Below are positions 11,131 to 23,350 of a stretch of 64,000 bases of DNA, piece after piece (position 1 is the stretch's first letter; each line of letters begins with the position of its first letter). Both the position numbers and the translations under genes were made by a program. The stretch comes from Acanthopleura granulata (Eukaryota > Mollusca > Polyplacophora > Chitonida > Chitonidae): assembly GCA_016165875.1 (NCBI GenBank), contig JABBOT010000080.1, positions 20,036,141-20,100,140 of the forward strand, given 5' to 3'. The notes beneath the pieces were generated by a model. The model had not been told where the DNA came from. It ran no database searches and worked only from the letters and a program-made list of their open reading frames with translations.

Positions 11131-11888
11131 CAAATTGGCACATCACTAACCCAACAAAACGCGTCTCTCTCCCACGACCTTCTTGAAGTCACCGTAGAAT
11201 ACCACTTGCAGTCTGTTGATAAAATTAATTTGCCTTGTTCGATGCGCTTTGGTGAGCATAGATGAGAGTATATGGCATTACCGACACAACACAGACGAGG
11301 CTTCGAGTCACGTGATGATCACAGCTGTTGTCAACGAGTTTTGTTATGGGGCTGCTGCTGGTAAGGATCGCCCCTTAGGAACGGCCGTATAAAGATGTCT
11401 GTCTGAGATGCCACATGCTTGAGCAGGCGTACTTCCATTTGGCAAATGGGTAAAGCGATGATCAATAAAGCATTTTGGACCAGTTAACGTCGGGTGCGAA
11501 ATAAGTCTTTGGTCACTACACCAGAAAAGAAGCCATATTTCTTTCTGAAGTTATTTTTGACATTGTTTCTGAAGAGATTTTAGGAGTATTTCCGGTAGGC
11601 AAAAAGAAGCAGGCTACATTCGTGTATTTATCACTTAGCATCTGTGGTTGAATGTGTATGGATGCAAGGTAAGTGCAAAAAACATGAAAAAGAGATATAT
11701 TGTAACATACATCTCTTGTTGTAAGAGGTGGGTGTTTGGGCGTTAACTTGGGTCTGTGCGATGCTGAGAAAGTTAAAACTAAACAGGCTTTTGTCGATGC
11801 TCATGGTGACAATTGTGTATCGTGTGTATCTCATGAACCCTAAGACATACTTTTCTGTATACATTTGACACTCTATATTTCTGGATAC
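11131..11888. other. no feature seen
   Basis: Non-coding by inspection. It precedes the possible exon at 11,891. Confidence 0.4.
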
Positions 11889-11890
11889 AG

Positions 11891-12090
11891 GTTTATTGAA
11901 GGCAGAGTTTGATCCCGTCATTTTGGCATGGTTTAGAGACCTGGTACTGTCTGAAGAACGACGTGACCTGCCGTGGTCCGAACGGCTCCTATGCCAGTCG
12001 GTAGTCCGATTCCCGTCTGTCTTCACGGCTAAACGGCCAGCGGCAAAGAAAATGAAACCACCAACCGTTGATGTGCTCGCCGCTAATTAA
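11891..12090 (+). CDS. possible terminal exon, unrecognised protein
   Basis: A good splice-acceptor look-alike (TATATTTCTGGATACAG, ending at 11,890) is followed by an open frame to a TAA at 12,088-12,090. It reads LLKAEFDPVILAWFRDLVL, then SEERRDLPWSERLLCQ and a basic KRPAAKKMKPP tail. GC content rises relative to the flanks. I recognise no domain. The internal Met at 11,896 would give 64 residues. It could be the last exon of a host gene or a fragment of a mobile-element ORF. A minus-strand frame overlaps it and is less plausible. Confidence 0.25.
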
Positions 12091-13740
12091 CTCGTCTTGT
12101 GTAGATAAAATACCCTAGAATAGAGTAATTGGGTACAGATCTTTGATGAAAACATCGTGAAGATGCCTTTTGGTTTCTCTGTCTTCCATTTAGATCACGC
12201 TTTGGTCAGTTGTAAATCTGTGACAGAGTACTCATTGGCCAAGAACGAGTCAATGATTTCCTCTTCCGGTCTAGACAGAACTCCGCGGCCAAGCGTGTCA
12301 AGATGAACCCGTTAGATACACAGTTAAGTCAGCGCAGTCACTCGCCCCGCTGATTGAAAGGCACACGACAGAACAAATGGTCATTTGTTGGCCGAATTTT
12401 CCCGGATCTAACATCGGAAATAAGACAGAGACTTGAAGTCAGTCTCAAGCGATGAATTGTGAAGTAGAGATACTGCCAATTTGCAGGCTAACCGAAGATA
12501 TCAAAAAACCCTAAAGATTTAAATAAACCGAACAGAATGAAGCCTTGCATTTAGTGCCTCTGAAACACTGATTCTGACGGTCAATATCAACTATGGGACG
12601 ATACTGGACAAACTGCTACAAGGTGTTAATGAAAGATCGTGACAGCATTTCATATACGTATTCGTACTTTTCGCCATTGATGGGCGATATTTTAAAGTTA
12701 TTTCGTTTAGAAGCAGTTCTTCTCATATAACTGTTCAAAGGCATTTCTCCGTGTGGAACACAATCTCTCGACCAGTGAGAATGTGCCTTCAAATGCAGTT
12801 CCTGTTGGCTAGATCGTTGCTTACCTTGAAGAGGTTTTGCCCGATACCTTGTTCTTCTTCTCATCCGTCAACAACGTACGTGTAGCTTGGCCGGTAGCCA
12901 AGTCTAACCTTCGTCAGTATCAAAACGGCCGGAGCATTACACGTAGGAAAGTACCGCAGTTACTTGCTAAATGACGGTGATGCTAACCCGAACGAACGGG
13001 TTTTCTCTAAGTCAACCCATTTAATTAAAATTACCTGGTCCCTGCAGAAAGTATTGTTGCATATTTGTGTGAAATCAGACAACCTGACTTACAGTTGTAG
13101 CCCGCTTTTAAATGTTGATACGCCGCGCTTCGTGTTTGTGATTTTGTACACAGAGCACAGTTATTAACTTCTAATCATATATTCGCGTAATTTGAAGCTC
13201 GTGTAAAGAAAGTATTTCATGAAAATATAGACATCATAGTCGCTTCTTCGTGGCGTTGTAACAAACTTGACTTAGAGCGTGGAGTGGTTTTTAGAAATGC
13301 ATGAAGTATGGGAATGTATATAATGACACTAACATCTTATGCATATAAACAGCATACTCTCGACATATATAACAAATGTACTCAAAGCAACAAAGGACAG
13401 GCTACATATACAGATTATATTCCAGAAATACTGATTGTGTGTATTTGGCAAAGATTAAAAAACGCTTGACGGTTTCCTTCTCTATCTGCATTATGCACCC
13501 AACAATCTATCTCCTTACTTTATATATTTTCGTTGTTTAGAAAGAATCCGGAGGTTTCACACTAGGATGACATTGTGCGTTCAAAATGAAAGCAGAAGAG
13601 GCACGAAACTTCCTTTTAGCTTGGTGAAAGTAACGTTTTGGGGATTCACTAGAATTATATCCAATATGGATGGTAGCAAAAAACCCTGAACTACGTTATA
13701 TAATTGGAATGCTTTTGAGCGTGGTGTTAGTCTGCAATCA
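12091..13740. other. no gene seen
   Basis: There is a basic minus-strand frame at 12,616-12,864 (MRRRTRYRAKPLQGKQRSS…) and other short frames, none recognised. No repeat family was identified. Confidence 0.4.
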
Positions 13741-13747
13741 AGTACAT

Positions 13748-13778
13748 GTATATATAAAAAAAATATATATATATACTT
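13748..13778. repeat. TA/A-rich low-complexity tract
   Basis: TATATATAAAAAAAATATATATA-type sequence. Confidence 0.8.
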
Positions 13779-14335
13779 GAACCAATTTACATTGAATCTG
13801 GAAACTTTACGTCCATTATTATACCCACTTATACCGTTAAATCTCTGCAGGATGCAAAGTAAGGTAAAAACACATAGGGACACAGTTACCATATGTACAG
13901 GTACACTTTCCCACCTTTCACAATAGGTACATTGTAAAATGACGGGTTTAGGCGTGTTTAAGAAATATACACATGTATTTAAGTATTAAACACAAGTGTC
14001 CAAAACATATAATACTATAATGGTATAATCTCACTAGTGTTTAATATCTAATGCATAAAAGTGTTTATAAGTTAAACATCGAAATTTACAGTGTATGTAA
14101 TCTGATAGAGCGACACACTGAATGGACCTACAGTCTGTCTGTATATACCATGGGCGGGTGAATGTCTGTAAAATCCTTCCCAGGCCCACTGGTGTGTAAT
14201 TTTGTCACAATTCCGTTAATCTGTTACGTACTACTTCAGGATATTTCACTTACAAATCAGAGAAAATCAGAGAAATCAGAGAGCTCAGATTAAATTGTCG
14301 ACCTCTGTCAGGTATCTGACAAATCTTATGACTTG
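13779..14335. other. no feature seen
   Basis: AT-rich with no coding frame. The short direct repeat ATCAGAGAAA occurs at about 14,258-14,285. Confidence 0.4.
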
Positions 14336-14340
14336 AGACC

Positions 14341-14550
14341 ACATTTATTTATTAGATTAGCATTGTACGCCGTTCTCAAGAATATTTCACTTATACGACG
14401 GCGGCCACATTATGGTGGGTGGAAACCGGTTAGAGCCCGGGGGAAACCCAGCAGGTTGCTGGCAGGCCTTCCCACGTGCGGCCGGACAGGAAGCCAATAT
14501 GAGCTGGACTTGAACTACCGTGCTAACCAACTGAGCCACGGTGGCCCTCG
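14341..14550 (-). mobile_element. type-1 SINE, near full length, minus strand
   Basis: Tail at the left (ATTTATTTATTAGATTAGC), then the body (ACTTATACGACGGCGGCCAC, GGTGGAAACCGG, GGGGGAAACCCAGCAGGTTG), then the tRNA-like head (CGTGCTAACCAACTGAGCCA then CGGTGG, ending near 14,550). A 7-bp CCACATT at 14,339-14,345 and 14,556-14,562 is a possible but weak target duplication. Confidence 0.93.
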
Positions 14551-14954
14551 TAAGGCCACATTCGAAAGATCGAGAGCAGCGACTCAGTGCTTCACCTACC
14601 TGAGCCAAGGAGAGCCCCATTGATGTGCGAAGAGGTATGTGTAAACAGTACACATGGCAATAACAAACAATATCACACTGTGCATTGATTTTCTCTGTTC
14701 AGTGAGTACTTCAAGGGCGAGTAATAATGTTTGTAAAGAAAACGCATGTGAAAACATAACTCATGTCTGGTTAACTCATGGAACTGATGGATTGCATGGC
14801 GAACGTGCCAAATATACACCAATGATGCGATCCATACATGGCTTTCACTATTTCATTGCTGTGGCGTGAAGTCTGGATCTTATGACGATGACGCACAGAA
14901 ACCTTTGACACTCTTGGACTCCAAGAGGAGATATTGACCATATAACCCTGGGAT

Positions 14955-15115
14955 AAATACATCAAGTAGATAAGCAGTTTACAGGCCTTCTCTATCAATT
15001 TCAGCTATTGGATCTTTCGTTTGCGAATGTGATTTGCTCAAACAAAAGTGATCCTATGTAATCAGATCACCAGAGTGATACGGCACGACCCTATCTACTT
15101 CTCCTTGACTCGACA
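14955..15115 (-). repeat. dispersed repeat R1, minus-strand copy
   Basis: In reverse complement it shows GTAGATAGGGTCGTGCCGTA, TCTGATTACATAGGATCAC and TTTGTTTGAGCAAATC. This matches the subfamily at 55.4 kb and the reversed copy at 22.9 kb, including the adjoining AGATAAGCAGTTTACAGGCC shared with 22.8 kb. Confidence 0.65.
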
Positions 15116-15887
15116 ATCTCTCCGTAAACTGCCGGGGTCGTGGATAGTCCTTGATTGTCCCCTTGTAACCCTCCGCTTAATGAGGACGTGAAGAGTATAA
15201 CTCTGGCGGATTAGTACAAGGCGTAAGGTTCTTACAGGGCTACCAGTACACTAGATGAGTCGGATGATATCACCAACGCCGAATTACTTCCTCCAGCATA
15301 TAAATGACACCGTCAACCGGTTGATACAACTGACGACAACTGAAGAGAAAAGATGACCGATAACCTTTCTGACCATCGGGATGAAAGCTCGCTTCCGGTA
15401 GTTGATATTTCTGTTATCTTAAACTTGTCCAAAGAGTTCTATGTCTGATTTAATACTTACATGAAGATAAGGATGACAAATGCAACTAATGAGTACTAGG
15501 TAGCCCTCTGTCTCCGATTGGTTAACATCGGAACCAAACTGCCTGCATTCTGTACGATAATTAGCGCGCTGTGGGAATATAAGATTACAGCACCGAAAGT
15601 AAAAACATAGCAGTAAGGACAGTATGTAGTTGGCAAGTGGTCACTCGTTCCCAGTGAAATCCGGCCACTTGTCAGAAGTAACAACTTTCACGTCCCCTGG
15701 CACCATGGCGTCAGCGATTTATTTTCCGTGTTCCACATTCATGACAACAGTTCCGTTTATTAGTGGAGTAAACCGAACAGGCCACAAGGAACCCTTCTTG
15801 AAACCTACACATATGTGAAAGGTTTGTGGTCGTAAGCTAGCGCTGGGGTGGTTACAGGTATAGGCAGTTGACTGCAAACAGCACAAG

Positions 15888-16000
15888 TATAAAAGACTAC
15901 AGCATGGAGAGTTAAACTACATTGGTGATGACAGTGTGATTGTTGGCAGATGGTCTCACGGTCTCTTCACAATTTACCTCAGTTGAGGTTTTATTGTGAT
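15888..16000 (+). repeat. dispersed repeat R8, copy 1
   Basis: ATAAAAGAC.ACAG, GTGTGATTGTTGGCA, ATGGT and GTT.A.GTTTTATTGT match 25,803-25,925 in order. Confidence 0.65.
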
Positions 16001-17555
16001 TATTCTAGTAAAGGCTTCAACAGTAGCAACTTATACCCCTCTACCACCATCGCTTAAGTAGAATCAGATAAAAAAAAATGCAAGAATGATAGTTGCAATG
16101 TCACTGAACCATCCAAAATGATATGCTGTCATCACGTTAAGTAAATAATTAACGATGAAAGAACTTGTCAATTTCTGCTCGTACTTGACAGTATTAATAA
16201 TGTATTCTCCACTTATATGATATTATAGTTTAGAATAAGTCAATTTTGAGGCAATGCAAGCTTGGGGCATTAATGAAAGGTGAAACGGTGGAGTTTAGCA
16301 TTGTTTCCTCCATTTCCGCGTGTCAGAAAGTCGGAGAGTTGGCTGGGTTAACACTCCCTGGTTCTCCAAAGTATTTGCAATATGTCGGCTTTCTTACTAT
16401 GAAAAAGTATTACAGAGTCTCGCATAAACGCAAATGAAATTGATGTGATAATAAAATTAAGAAGCACGTGTACGATCCGCGTTCAAACCCAGTCCCATGC
16501 AGTTTTTGGAGTGATCTGGGCGCCTTGGTAATATTATGTGGTCGACAATGCCGGTAGGACAGCTAGTCTCACATTTACATTTGAATACCGCTTGTTTTCC
16601 ATTATTATTATATCGGGCACACCGGAACAAAAGTTAACCGAAATCGCACAAGTAATAAATTGTTCAGAATGGCATTAAACAACAATCCTGTAAGGAGGTA
16701 ATACCATGCGATCGTGTAACGTTGTTTAGATCGGAGGTAACAGCGATGATCTAGGGGAGGTGTTGACAGAAAACCGTAAGTACACATGCGCTGGTAAATG
16801 TGTACATTTCATTTATCACCTACTTTCCAACATAAGAAGCTGTTCAACCCGATTTGCTGACTGAAAAAGCTTGGTCACGTGCCGTCAGGGAAATTTTCTT
16901 TGAATTCAGTTTGCTCCACAGGAGCTGACGTCCACCCAAAGAAGTGGCTACTTATCAGCTCTAGCCTACTAGAAAAGCACAACTTTTTCTTTCTATGTTA
17001 ACCACAGCATCAGAAGGAAAAAATGCGAACCAGACATTCACCTCTATATGCTGTCTGTTAACATCATTGTTATTCAAAACACCCTCCAGGAAATGTCAAA
17101 TCGTTTTGGCATACACGGATTTCTTAATTTATAATCGATTCCGATTAAATGGGTTTCTCCCCCCATGTGAATCTATTATATATCAAAAGTGCATCAATGA
17201 GCACTGTAATACAAAATGATGGGCAAGTCTAGGAAAGTTTCTTTCATATATGTTACGGAACACAATATGGCTTGGTCGTACAAATTCCAACCAAGCAAGA
17301 GGCAGTTGAGGTGTGTCCTCAAACGGAAAATTTCGTAGATTCAACCGTTCTCATTATTCGTTTGGTCTGGGTAACAAGAAGCAGTCGACGGCGTCTCGAA
17401 TACTGTGTATAAGGTAGCTCTTACTGCTGACCGTGTTCAAACTTACATCAACTATTCCGAAACACTGCGGTTTTGCTTTTACTCTTATCTTGTTTAAAAT
17501 TGAACATCAGAAAACGATTTCTTAAACCTTGAGTAATCCTGATATCACGTTACTT
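16001..17555. other. no gene seen
   Basis: No coding region or repeat recognised. Short frames at 16,246-16,437 and 16,995-17,219 have no family resemblance. Confidence 0.4.
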
Positions 17556-17556
17556 T

Positions 17557-17680
17557 TCTTTATTTATTTGACCGGCGTTTTACGTCGTTTTCAAAACTAT
17601 TTCACTTATACGACGGTGGTCACCATCATGATAGAAGGAAACCAGGCACAGCCCGGAGAAACTCACTACCACCTGCACTT
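17557..17680 (-). mobile_element. type-1 SINE 3' fragment, minus strand
   Basis: TTTATTTATTTGACCGGCGT then TTTACGTCG, ATTTCACTTATACGACGG, GAAGGAAACCAGGCACAGCC and CGGAGAAACTCACTACCA. Truncated before the head. Confidence 0.88.
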
Positions 17681-17979
17681 TTCTTACCTATGTGCCGAAA
17701 AAGTTGAAAAAGGATTGCGTCACAGTCACCACAGCAGTAACAAACACATCGGCTGGTTAGAGTTTCCATTTTTGAGTTCTGGTATTTTGACAACTGCTCA
17801 AGAACTCTAGTTCCAGTTTCATAAATGTGCAATAGTATACCTTGTGTAATTCAATAAAAACAGGTCTAGAAAATAGGCTAACAGTTAAAAATACGGTACC
17901 TTATGTACTAACAGGTCTGGACTTTTTATAAAAGGCAAAGGAGTGTGCGCAAAGCGCGGAGAATTGTATTCTACGTTGT

Positions 17980-19390
17980 CAAGTATTCGAATGGACAATT
18001 TTACTTGGCGTATGATCGGTTGGAACACACGACTTCGGACGACAAGTGAGAATCATGGAAATCTGATCCGAAAGACTGCGACGGCTTTTTCGCAAAAGTT
18101 TTCCTATTTATAACTAAAATGTGAAGAGGTCTTCTACTTTCTATGTAAACAGCCTGATTTCATGCACATGTTTTTGTATCGTAATCGGATTTTCCAACAG
18201 TGTCAAGAATGATTCTGGGTGCTTTACGATTTTGCATCGTATTGTACAGCATTGTGCATCCAGATAACATTTTTCCACCATGAGGCCTATAATAGTTGGC
18301 GTTTCTCATTGCCATCATTCACAATGCCAAAAACTCTCCTCAACGAAATCTCAGAACCACAAATTGTCTGCGTATATCTGTACATGGTGAACTCAGACAA
18401 ATATCTAACACGGCTTAATCGCCATTCGATCTGTTCCAAAAAGAAAGTTACTCCCTCAATCTTCATTATGTTCACTTAACCTACGGGATAAATACTACCC
18501 ATGTATCTAATGTATGAAAAGATGAACGACCACTGTGTGTTTGGGACAGGATGTAGCCTAGTCATTTACATTTGATAACAGTGTCACCGTTCTGTTAATT
18601 GAAGCAAGAGCTGGTGGTATTATAATTTCCTGTTGTCGATTATTTATATGGAAGTGTTTGGTGCGTCAGTCTCCTCGTCAGGTAATAATTTGCGATCCAA
18701 CCAGACTATTGATGGAACTCTGGGTTAAAGGCTAGTGAAGACCAAATGGTGCGTGTGGGTATGTCAGGAAAACGGATTTCCTGTGGGCGTGACTTTTGAC
18801 AGAGGCGTAGTTTAGCGACCACTGCAAACGGCAACCGCCCGAGTGGTTGTCCTAGCGAGAAAGCCTTGTCGTGAATGTGTTTGGGATAACTCACTTAGTC
18901 AGTTAGTAAATATAGCCGAAATTATAGATGCTTTCATATTTGATGGCTGGTGACGTTATCCCCGACGATTAAACATACTGGTACATTCATATAACAGGCC
19001 CACTGTAATCTACCACAACAGGAGTTCCTGGTCAATAATCGTTGGCATGTTTTCAAGATAAAGCCAGCCAGGATTATAGATTGCCTTTGAAGTGGAAGGA
19101 AGCAATGTTTGGAGGATATATCTAGGTTTAAACCACAAATCTGAACCACAGAAACTTCGTATAGTCCAAGCCATATCAAAGGAAACTTGACCAAAATATT
19201 CACTTACTTTTGTTTTCTCTGAAAGAGGGAAGATTCTTGATATTCTTGCCTGAAAGAAAACTGTATGATCCAGCATTTTCTGTAAACTATTTGATGTCTG
19301 CATACCAAAGTAAGTTTTGCCAGAGGTCTTGGAATTCGGGCATTAGCCGAGGAGTCTTATTTACATGTGGATTCGAAACAAAGACAACAA
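17980..19390 (+). repeat. triplicated unit, copy 1 (includes repeat R2)
   Basis: A direct repeat of about 1.4 kb shared with 20,157-21,110 and 21,210-22,765. Shared landmarks in order are CTCAGACAAATA.CT, CTTAATCGCCATTCG, CAATCTTCATTAT, CCTAGTCATTTACATTTGATAAC, GGCGCGTCAGTCTTCG-like, AACCAGACTATTGATGG, AGTGAAGACCAAAT, GACTTTTGACA, AAGATAAAGCCAG and TTCACTTACTTTTGTTTTC. On the minus strand the right-hand part (19,215-19,300) resembles a coding stretch ending in a GTAAGT donor-like site. Confidence 0.85.
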
Positions 19391-19719
19391 AACACAGAGA
19401 TATTTCTCTGTAACTGACAGGGGAATATTCGGTTTATTACAACAATGCCTCCATGTATGAATATTTCCATTTCCACCGATAAACTTTACAAAGTGGAGTA
19501 CTGTGGTAACTCTAACAAATGATGCAAGGCTTGGAAATGGTTTAAATATAACCGAATTATCGAATCATGTATTCCCTTGCGTCATTTGGTGGAGTTGGCA
19601 CAGTACTCTACTTCACGCATGACGTACCGGACTTCATTAATTTTACTTCTGCATTTGACTGTTCCTTGATGTCTTCCTCAAAGCTTATTTCAGTTATAAC
19701 ACAGCAGACAGGATTATTA

Positions 19720-19842
19720 TGGCTGAAGTAAACCAGCTCCCTTCCCCAGGCAAACTTCCTGACTCAAAGCCACAGCCGAACCAAGAGGGCTGCATTCGAG
19801 TTACGGGGTGTCATCAGTTTCAACATGGGCGCGATACTCTGT
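19720..19842 (+). CDS. possible 40-codon N-terminal coding segment
   Basis: ATG at 19,720 opens MAEVNQLPSPGKLPDSKPQP followed by NQEGCIRVTGC, and the frame stops at 19,840-19,842. Codon choice and the Pro/Lys/Gln-rich start look coding. A second frame from 19,825 (MGAILCDSANAYV…, open to 20,202) overlaps its end and passes through VVPGSRDFADSVSKGVESLQ before an AATGGTTAGT donor-like site at about 19,972. A first exon in either frame is possible. Neither is recognised. It lies in the only non-repeated stretch between units 1 and 2. Confidence 0.18.
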
Positions 19843-20156
19843 GACTCGGCAAACGCATATGTCACGACCTACCTTAAATATGTCTTTAACCCTTCGTCAC
19901 CGAGATTCAAGGTTGTCCCCGGTTCCCGGGATTTTGCAGATTCTGTCAGTAAAGGCGTAGAGAGCTTACAATGGTTAGTATTCCTCACTGAAAGATTAAA
20001 ACAACAACATGTAGCTTTTCTATGTGGATCGAGTAACATGATGGTTGAAAAGACTTTAAAGAATTACTGCCTTATTTATTTCGTAGATGCTTTATATGGT
20101 AGCCTTTTGTGTGCCACAAACAGCCGTCCCAAGTTATTCATTCACAGGTCGATTCT

Positions 20157-21110
20157 TTGCTCAGAACCACATATTTTCTACCATATATCTTTAAAGGGTT
20201 AACTCTAAGAAATTTTTCGCACGACTTAATCGCCTTTCGATCTGGTGGCAAAAAGGCATTCCGTCAATCTTCATTATCCTCACAGAACCTACGCAATAAA
20301 TTCGTTCCAATATATCTCAGGAATGAAAAGACGAATGGCTATTCTATTAAGAAAGGCGACGTTTTCTTACCACAATTTCCTACAGCCCATTATGTACGAG
20401 GAAGCATTTGGCGCGCCAATCTTCGCATGTCAGGTAATAATTTACGATTCAACCAGTCGACTGAAGGTTAGTGAAGTTTAAATAATACATGTAGGTAGAT
20501 CACTAAGGCGGACGTCTTATGGTTGTGACTTTTGACACCGGTGTAGATTTGTGAGACTTAACAAACGCCGGCCATACGTTGTCCGAGGCAAAAAGTCATT
20601 GCCGTTGATATCTTTTGGATATTTCGCTTTGCAATTATAACCGAAATTTTAGATGTTTTAATATTAAAACAGTTGACAGTGGATGCGTTGATAAAGAGCC
20701 CCTCGATTAAGCATACATTGGGAAACAGGTCCTGTAACGAACCACAAGCCCTGGTCCATAATCGTTTGGCATATTTTCCAGATAAAGCTAGTGAGGATTG
20801 TAGATTTCCTTTGAATAAGAAGGAATCAATGTGTAGAGGATATATTTAGGTTTGGTCGAAAACAGGATAATTGTTAATGTATTCTTAGAATCTTCATATA
20901 CTTGTGGTCGAAAAGTTATCAACGGAATCTTGACAATAGCATTTACTTACTTCTGTTTCAGTAAAGGATGGACGATTATTAATATCTTTGCCAATACTGA
21001 AACTGTGTGATCCGCGTTTTCTGTATAGTTTGATTGATGCCTGCATGTCAAAGTAAGTTTTTCCAGAGATCATGGAGGTCACGCGTTAACTGTGATGTAT
21101 ACTTGCATTC
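20157..21110 (+). repeat. triplicated unit, copy 2 (5' truncated)
   Basis: Collinear with copies 1 and 3 from CTCAGAACCACA onward (CGCACGACTTAATCGCCTTT, GTCAATCTTCATTATCCTCA, GTCAGGTAATAATTTACGAT, GACTTTTGACACCGG, TTTAGATGTTTTAATATT, ATTTACTTACTTCTGTTTCA). The minus strand carries an open stretch (…KTYFDMQASIKLYRKRG…, 20,894-21,082) related to the corresponding part of copy 1. Confidence 0.85.
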
Positions 21111-21209
21111 CAAGTATAGGCAAGAAACCTTAAAGATGTCACAGTGTATCAGGAAGAAGGCGACATTTGCCGTCCTCCATGGAATACTATTCTAATTTAT
21201 CAAGGAAAT

Positions 21210-22765
21210 TAAAGGTTCACTTTACTGGACATGTGATGGAATCGAACAGGCGTCTCCATTTATCAATCAATTATGATATACATCGCGATCGATCTAAATT
21301 TTCGCTATTTTAAGGCTACGAGCCGGAAAACTGATTTAGAAAGTGTGCCGGCGCCTCCACAAGGGTTTTCCACGTCATCATTAAATATGGTGAGTGGTTC
21401 TACTTTCAGTGTATACAGCCGTTTGTAACACAACCGGTTTTTGCAATAGTGCCGGTAATGAATGTGGGTGATTTACTATTTCTAAAATTGTACATTTGTT
21501 GCTGGAAGAGTTACCACAACTATCGTATATGCACTATTAAACAGGATTTTGTGTCTGTCAATGAGCCACTATGATCTCTATAACAGCTGACGTGTTCTAG
21601 CTCATTCTCTAAGCGGATAAATTTGCTCCCCCCCATCATTCAAAAGGCCAAACTTTCCTCAACGAAATCACAGAATCACAAACTGTCTGCCGTATATCTG
21701 TGCCCAGAACTCAGACAAATACCTTACATGGCTTAATGGCCATTCGTTTTGGTGGAAAAAAATTGCTCCGTCAGTCTTCATTATCTTCACTGACGCTAGG
21801 AATAGGTCTGTACTAATATATCTAAGGCATAGAAAGATGAATGACCGCTGTCTTTTAGGTCCAGAATGTGGCCTAGTCATTTACATTTGATAACGTTTTC
21901 TTACCATAATTTCCTTTTGGCGGTTATGTATGAGGAATTGTTTGGCGCGTCAGTCTTCGTATGTCCAGTAGTAATTTACGATTCAACGAGACTATTGATG
22001 GTACACCAGGTTAAAGGTTAGTGAAGACCAAATCATGCATGTATATCAGTATGACGGATTTCTTGTGGGCTTGACTTTTGACACCGGCGTAGTTTTGTGA
22101 GGCTAGCAAACGAAAACCGTGCAGTTTGTCCGAGGGAGAAGGCGTTGCTGTGAATGATTTTAGGAGAGCTCGCATTGGAATTAAACCGAAATTACAGATG
22201 CTTTAATATTTGAGACTGGTAATGCAAAGCGCGGCGACCAAACATACAATCGGGACCTCCGTGTCTCAGTTGGTTAGCGCGCTAGCGCAGCGTAATAACC
22301 CAGGAGCCTCTCACCAATGCGGTGGCTGTGAGTTCCAGCTCACGAAGCCAGCTCACGTTGGCTTCCTCTCCGGCCTTACATGGGAAGGTCTGCCAGCAAC
22401 CTACGAATGGTGGTGGGTTTCTTCCCACCATAATGCTGGCCGCCGTCGTATAAATGAAATATTCTTGAGTACTGCGTGAAACCCCAATGAAATAAATCAT
22501 TAAAAATACATTCGTATAACAGACGTATAATTGACCACAATAAGAGATCTTGGTCAATAATCATTTGGAGTGCTTTCAAGATATAGCCAGTCGGGAATAT
22601 AGATTTCCTTTGAAGTGAAAGGAATCAATGTGAAGAGGATATATTTAGGTTTCTTACAGGACAGAATGACCATTTACGTATTTTTAGGACTTCGTGTGTC
22701 AAGGCAAACTTGACAAAAGTATTTACTTACTTCTGTTTTCAGTGAAGATTAATATATGTGCTTAC
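21210..22765 (+). repeat. triplicated unit, copy 3, interrupted by a SINE
   Basis: Same landmark order as copies 1 and 2, starting with TTTACTGGACATGTGATGG (compare TTTACTTGGCGTATGATCGG in copy 1) and ending at ATTTACTTACTTCTGTTTTC. A type-1 SINE splits it at 22,253-22,505. Copies 1 and 2 are uninterrupted at the corresponding position. Confidence 0.85.
22253..22505 (+). mobile_element. type-1 SINE, full length, nested in unit copy 3
   Basis: Head CCTCCGTGTCTCAGTTGG then TTAGCGCGCTAGCGCAGCG, the standard body, and 3' end GAAATATTCTTGAGTACTGC then AATAAATCATTAAAA. Flanking ATACAATCG (22,244-22,252) and ATACATTCG (22,506-22,514) match at 8 of 9 positions, which is a likely target duplication. 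Confidence 0.95.
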
Positions 22766-22794
22766 TGTATTTTGCAAATGCATTGCTCTGGGGA

Positions 22795-23150
22795 ATTCTC
22801 CTTTTAGGAGATAAGCAGTTTACTGGCCTCCTATATCAATTCTCTAGCTATTGGGCCTATCTTTTGCCAGACAAACCTGATTCGATCTAACTAAATTTAG
22901 AACAAGAGTGTGACATGGCATGGCCCAATCTACTCTCTTTGATGACTGTACAATGCTGTCGATAATTGTCTGAGACGGCAAGCCCCTTTCTTGCATACCT
23001 AACCTTAAAGTTTGTAGTTGAAACCGCGTCCCGGGCGTATTCGTGTTAAAACGGCGAGCGTGTACAGTTGGGAAGGCGATTGAACAGACCGCTTGATGGG
23101 GTTGTCATAAATTTGTCCAGTACTAGGCCCGACAAACAGCTCAGTCACGA
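22795..23150 (-). repeat. dispersed repeat R1, long minus-strand copy
   Basis: In reverse complement it runs through GGACAAATTTATGACA, CCAACTGTACACGC, GCGGTTTCAAC, AAAGAGAGTAGATTGGGCC, ATGTCACACT and CAGGTTTGTCTGGCAAA. The same order appears on the plus strand at 55,165-55,450, so R1 extends over at least 300 bp. Confidence 0.8.
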
Positions 23151-23274
23151 TCTACCCTTGATATGTATCTAACCTGTCCAAACAGCGATTCACGTTCTCT
23201 CCAGGCCATTCATATAGTGGCAGGCCCGTCTGTAGATTTACAGATGGAGCGTTGCCTGGTGTAAAAGATTTAAA

Positions 23275-23350
23275 ATTTTATTTATTTACTTATTTATTTA
23301 TTTCATTGGAGTACTCGTGAATTGTTTTCAGTACACGACAGCGATCGTGT
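23275..23350 (-). mobile_element. possible degenerate SINE tail
   Basis: A TTTATTTACTTATTTATTTA tract is followed by TTTCATTGGAGTACTCGTGA and CAGTACACGACAGCG, loosely like a reversed type-1 SINE 3' end. Confidence 0.4.

Noticed and set aside
11631..12026. 131-codon minus-strand ORF as a gene
   Set aside because: No family resemblance. The plus-strand frame has the better acceptor site and composition, and the minus frame runs through Lys/Arg-rich sequence that looks like its shadow.
13581..13892. 103-codon minus-strand ORF
   Set aside because: It crosses a TA-rich low-complexity tract that encodes YIYIFFLYIH, with no recognisable domain.
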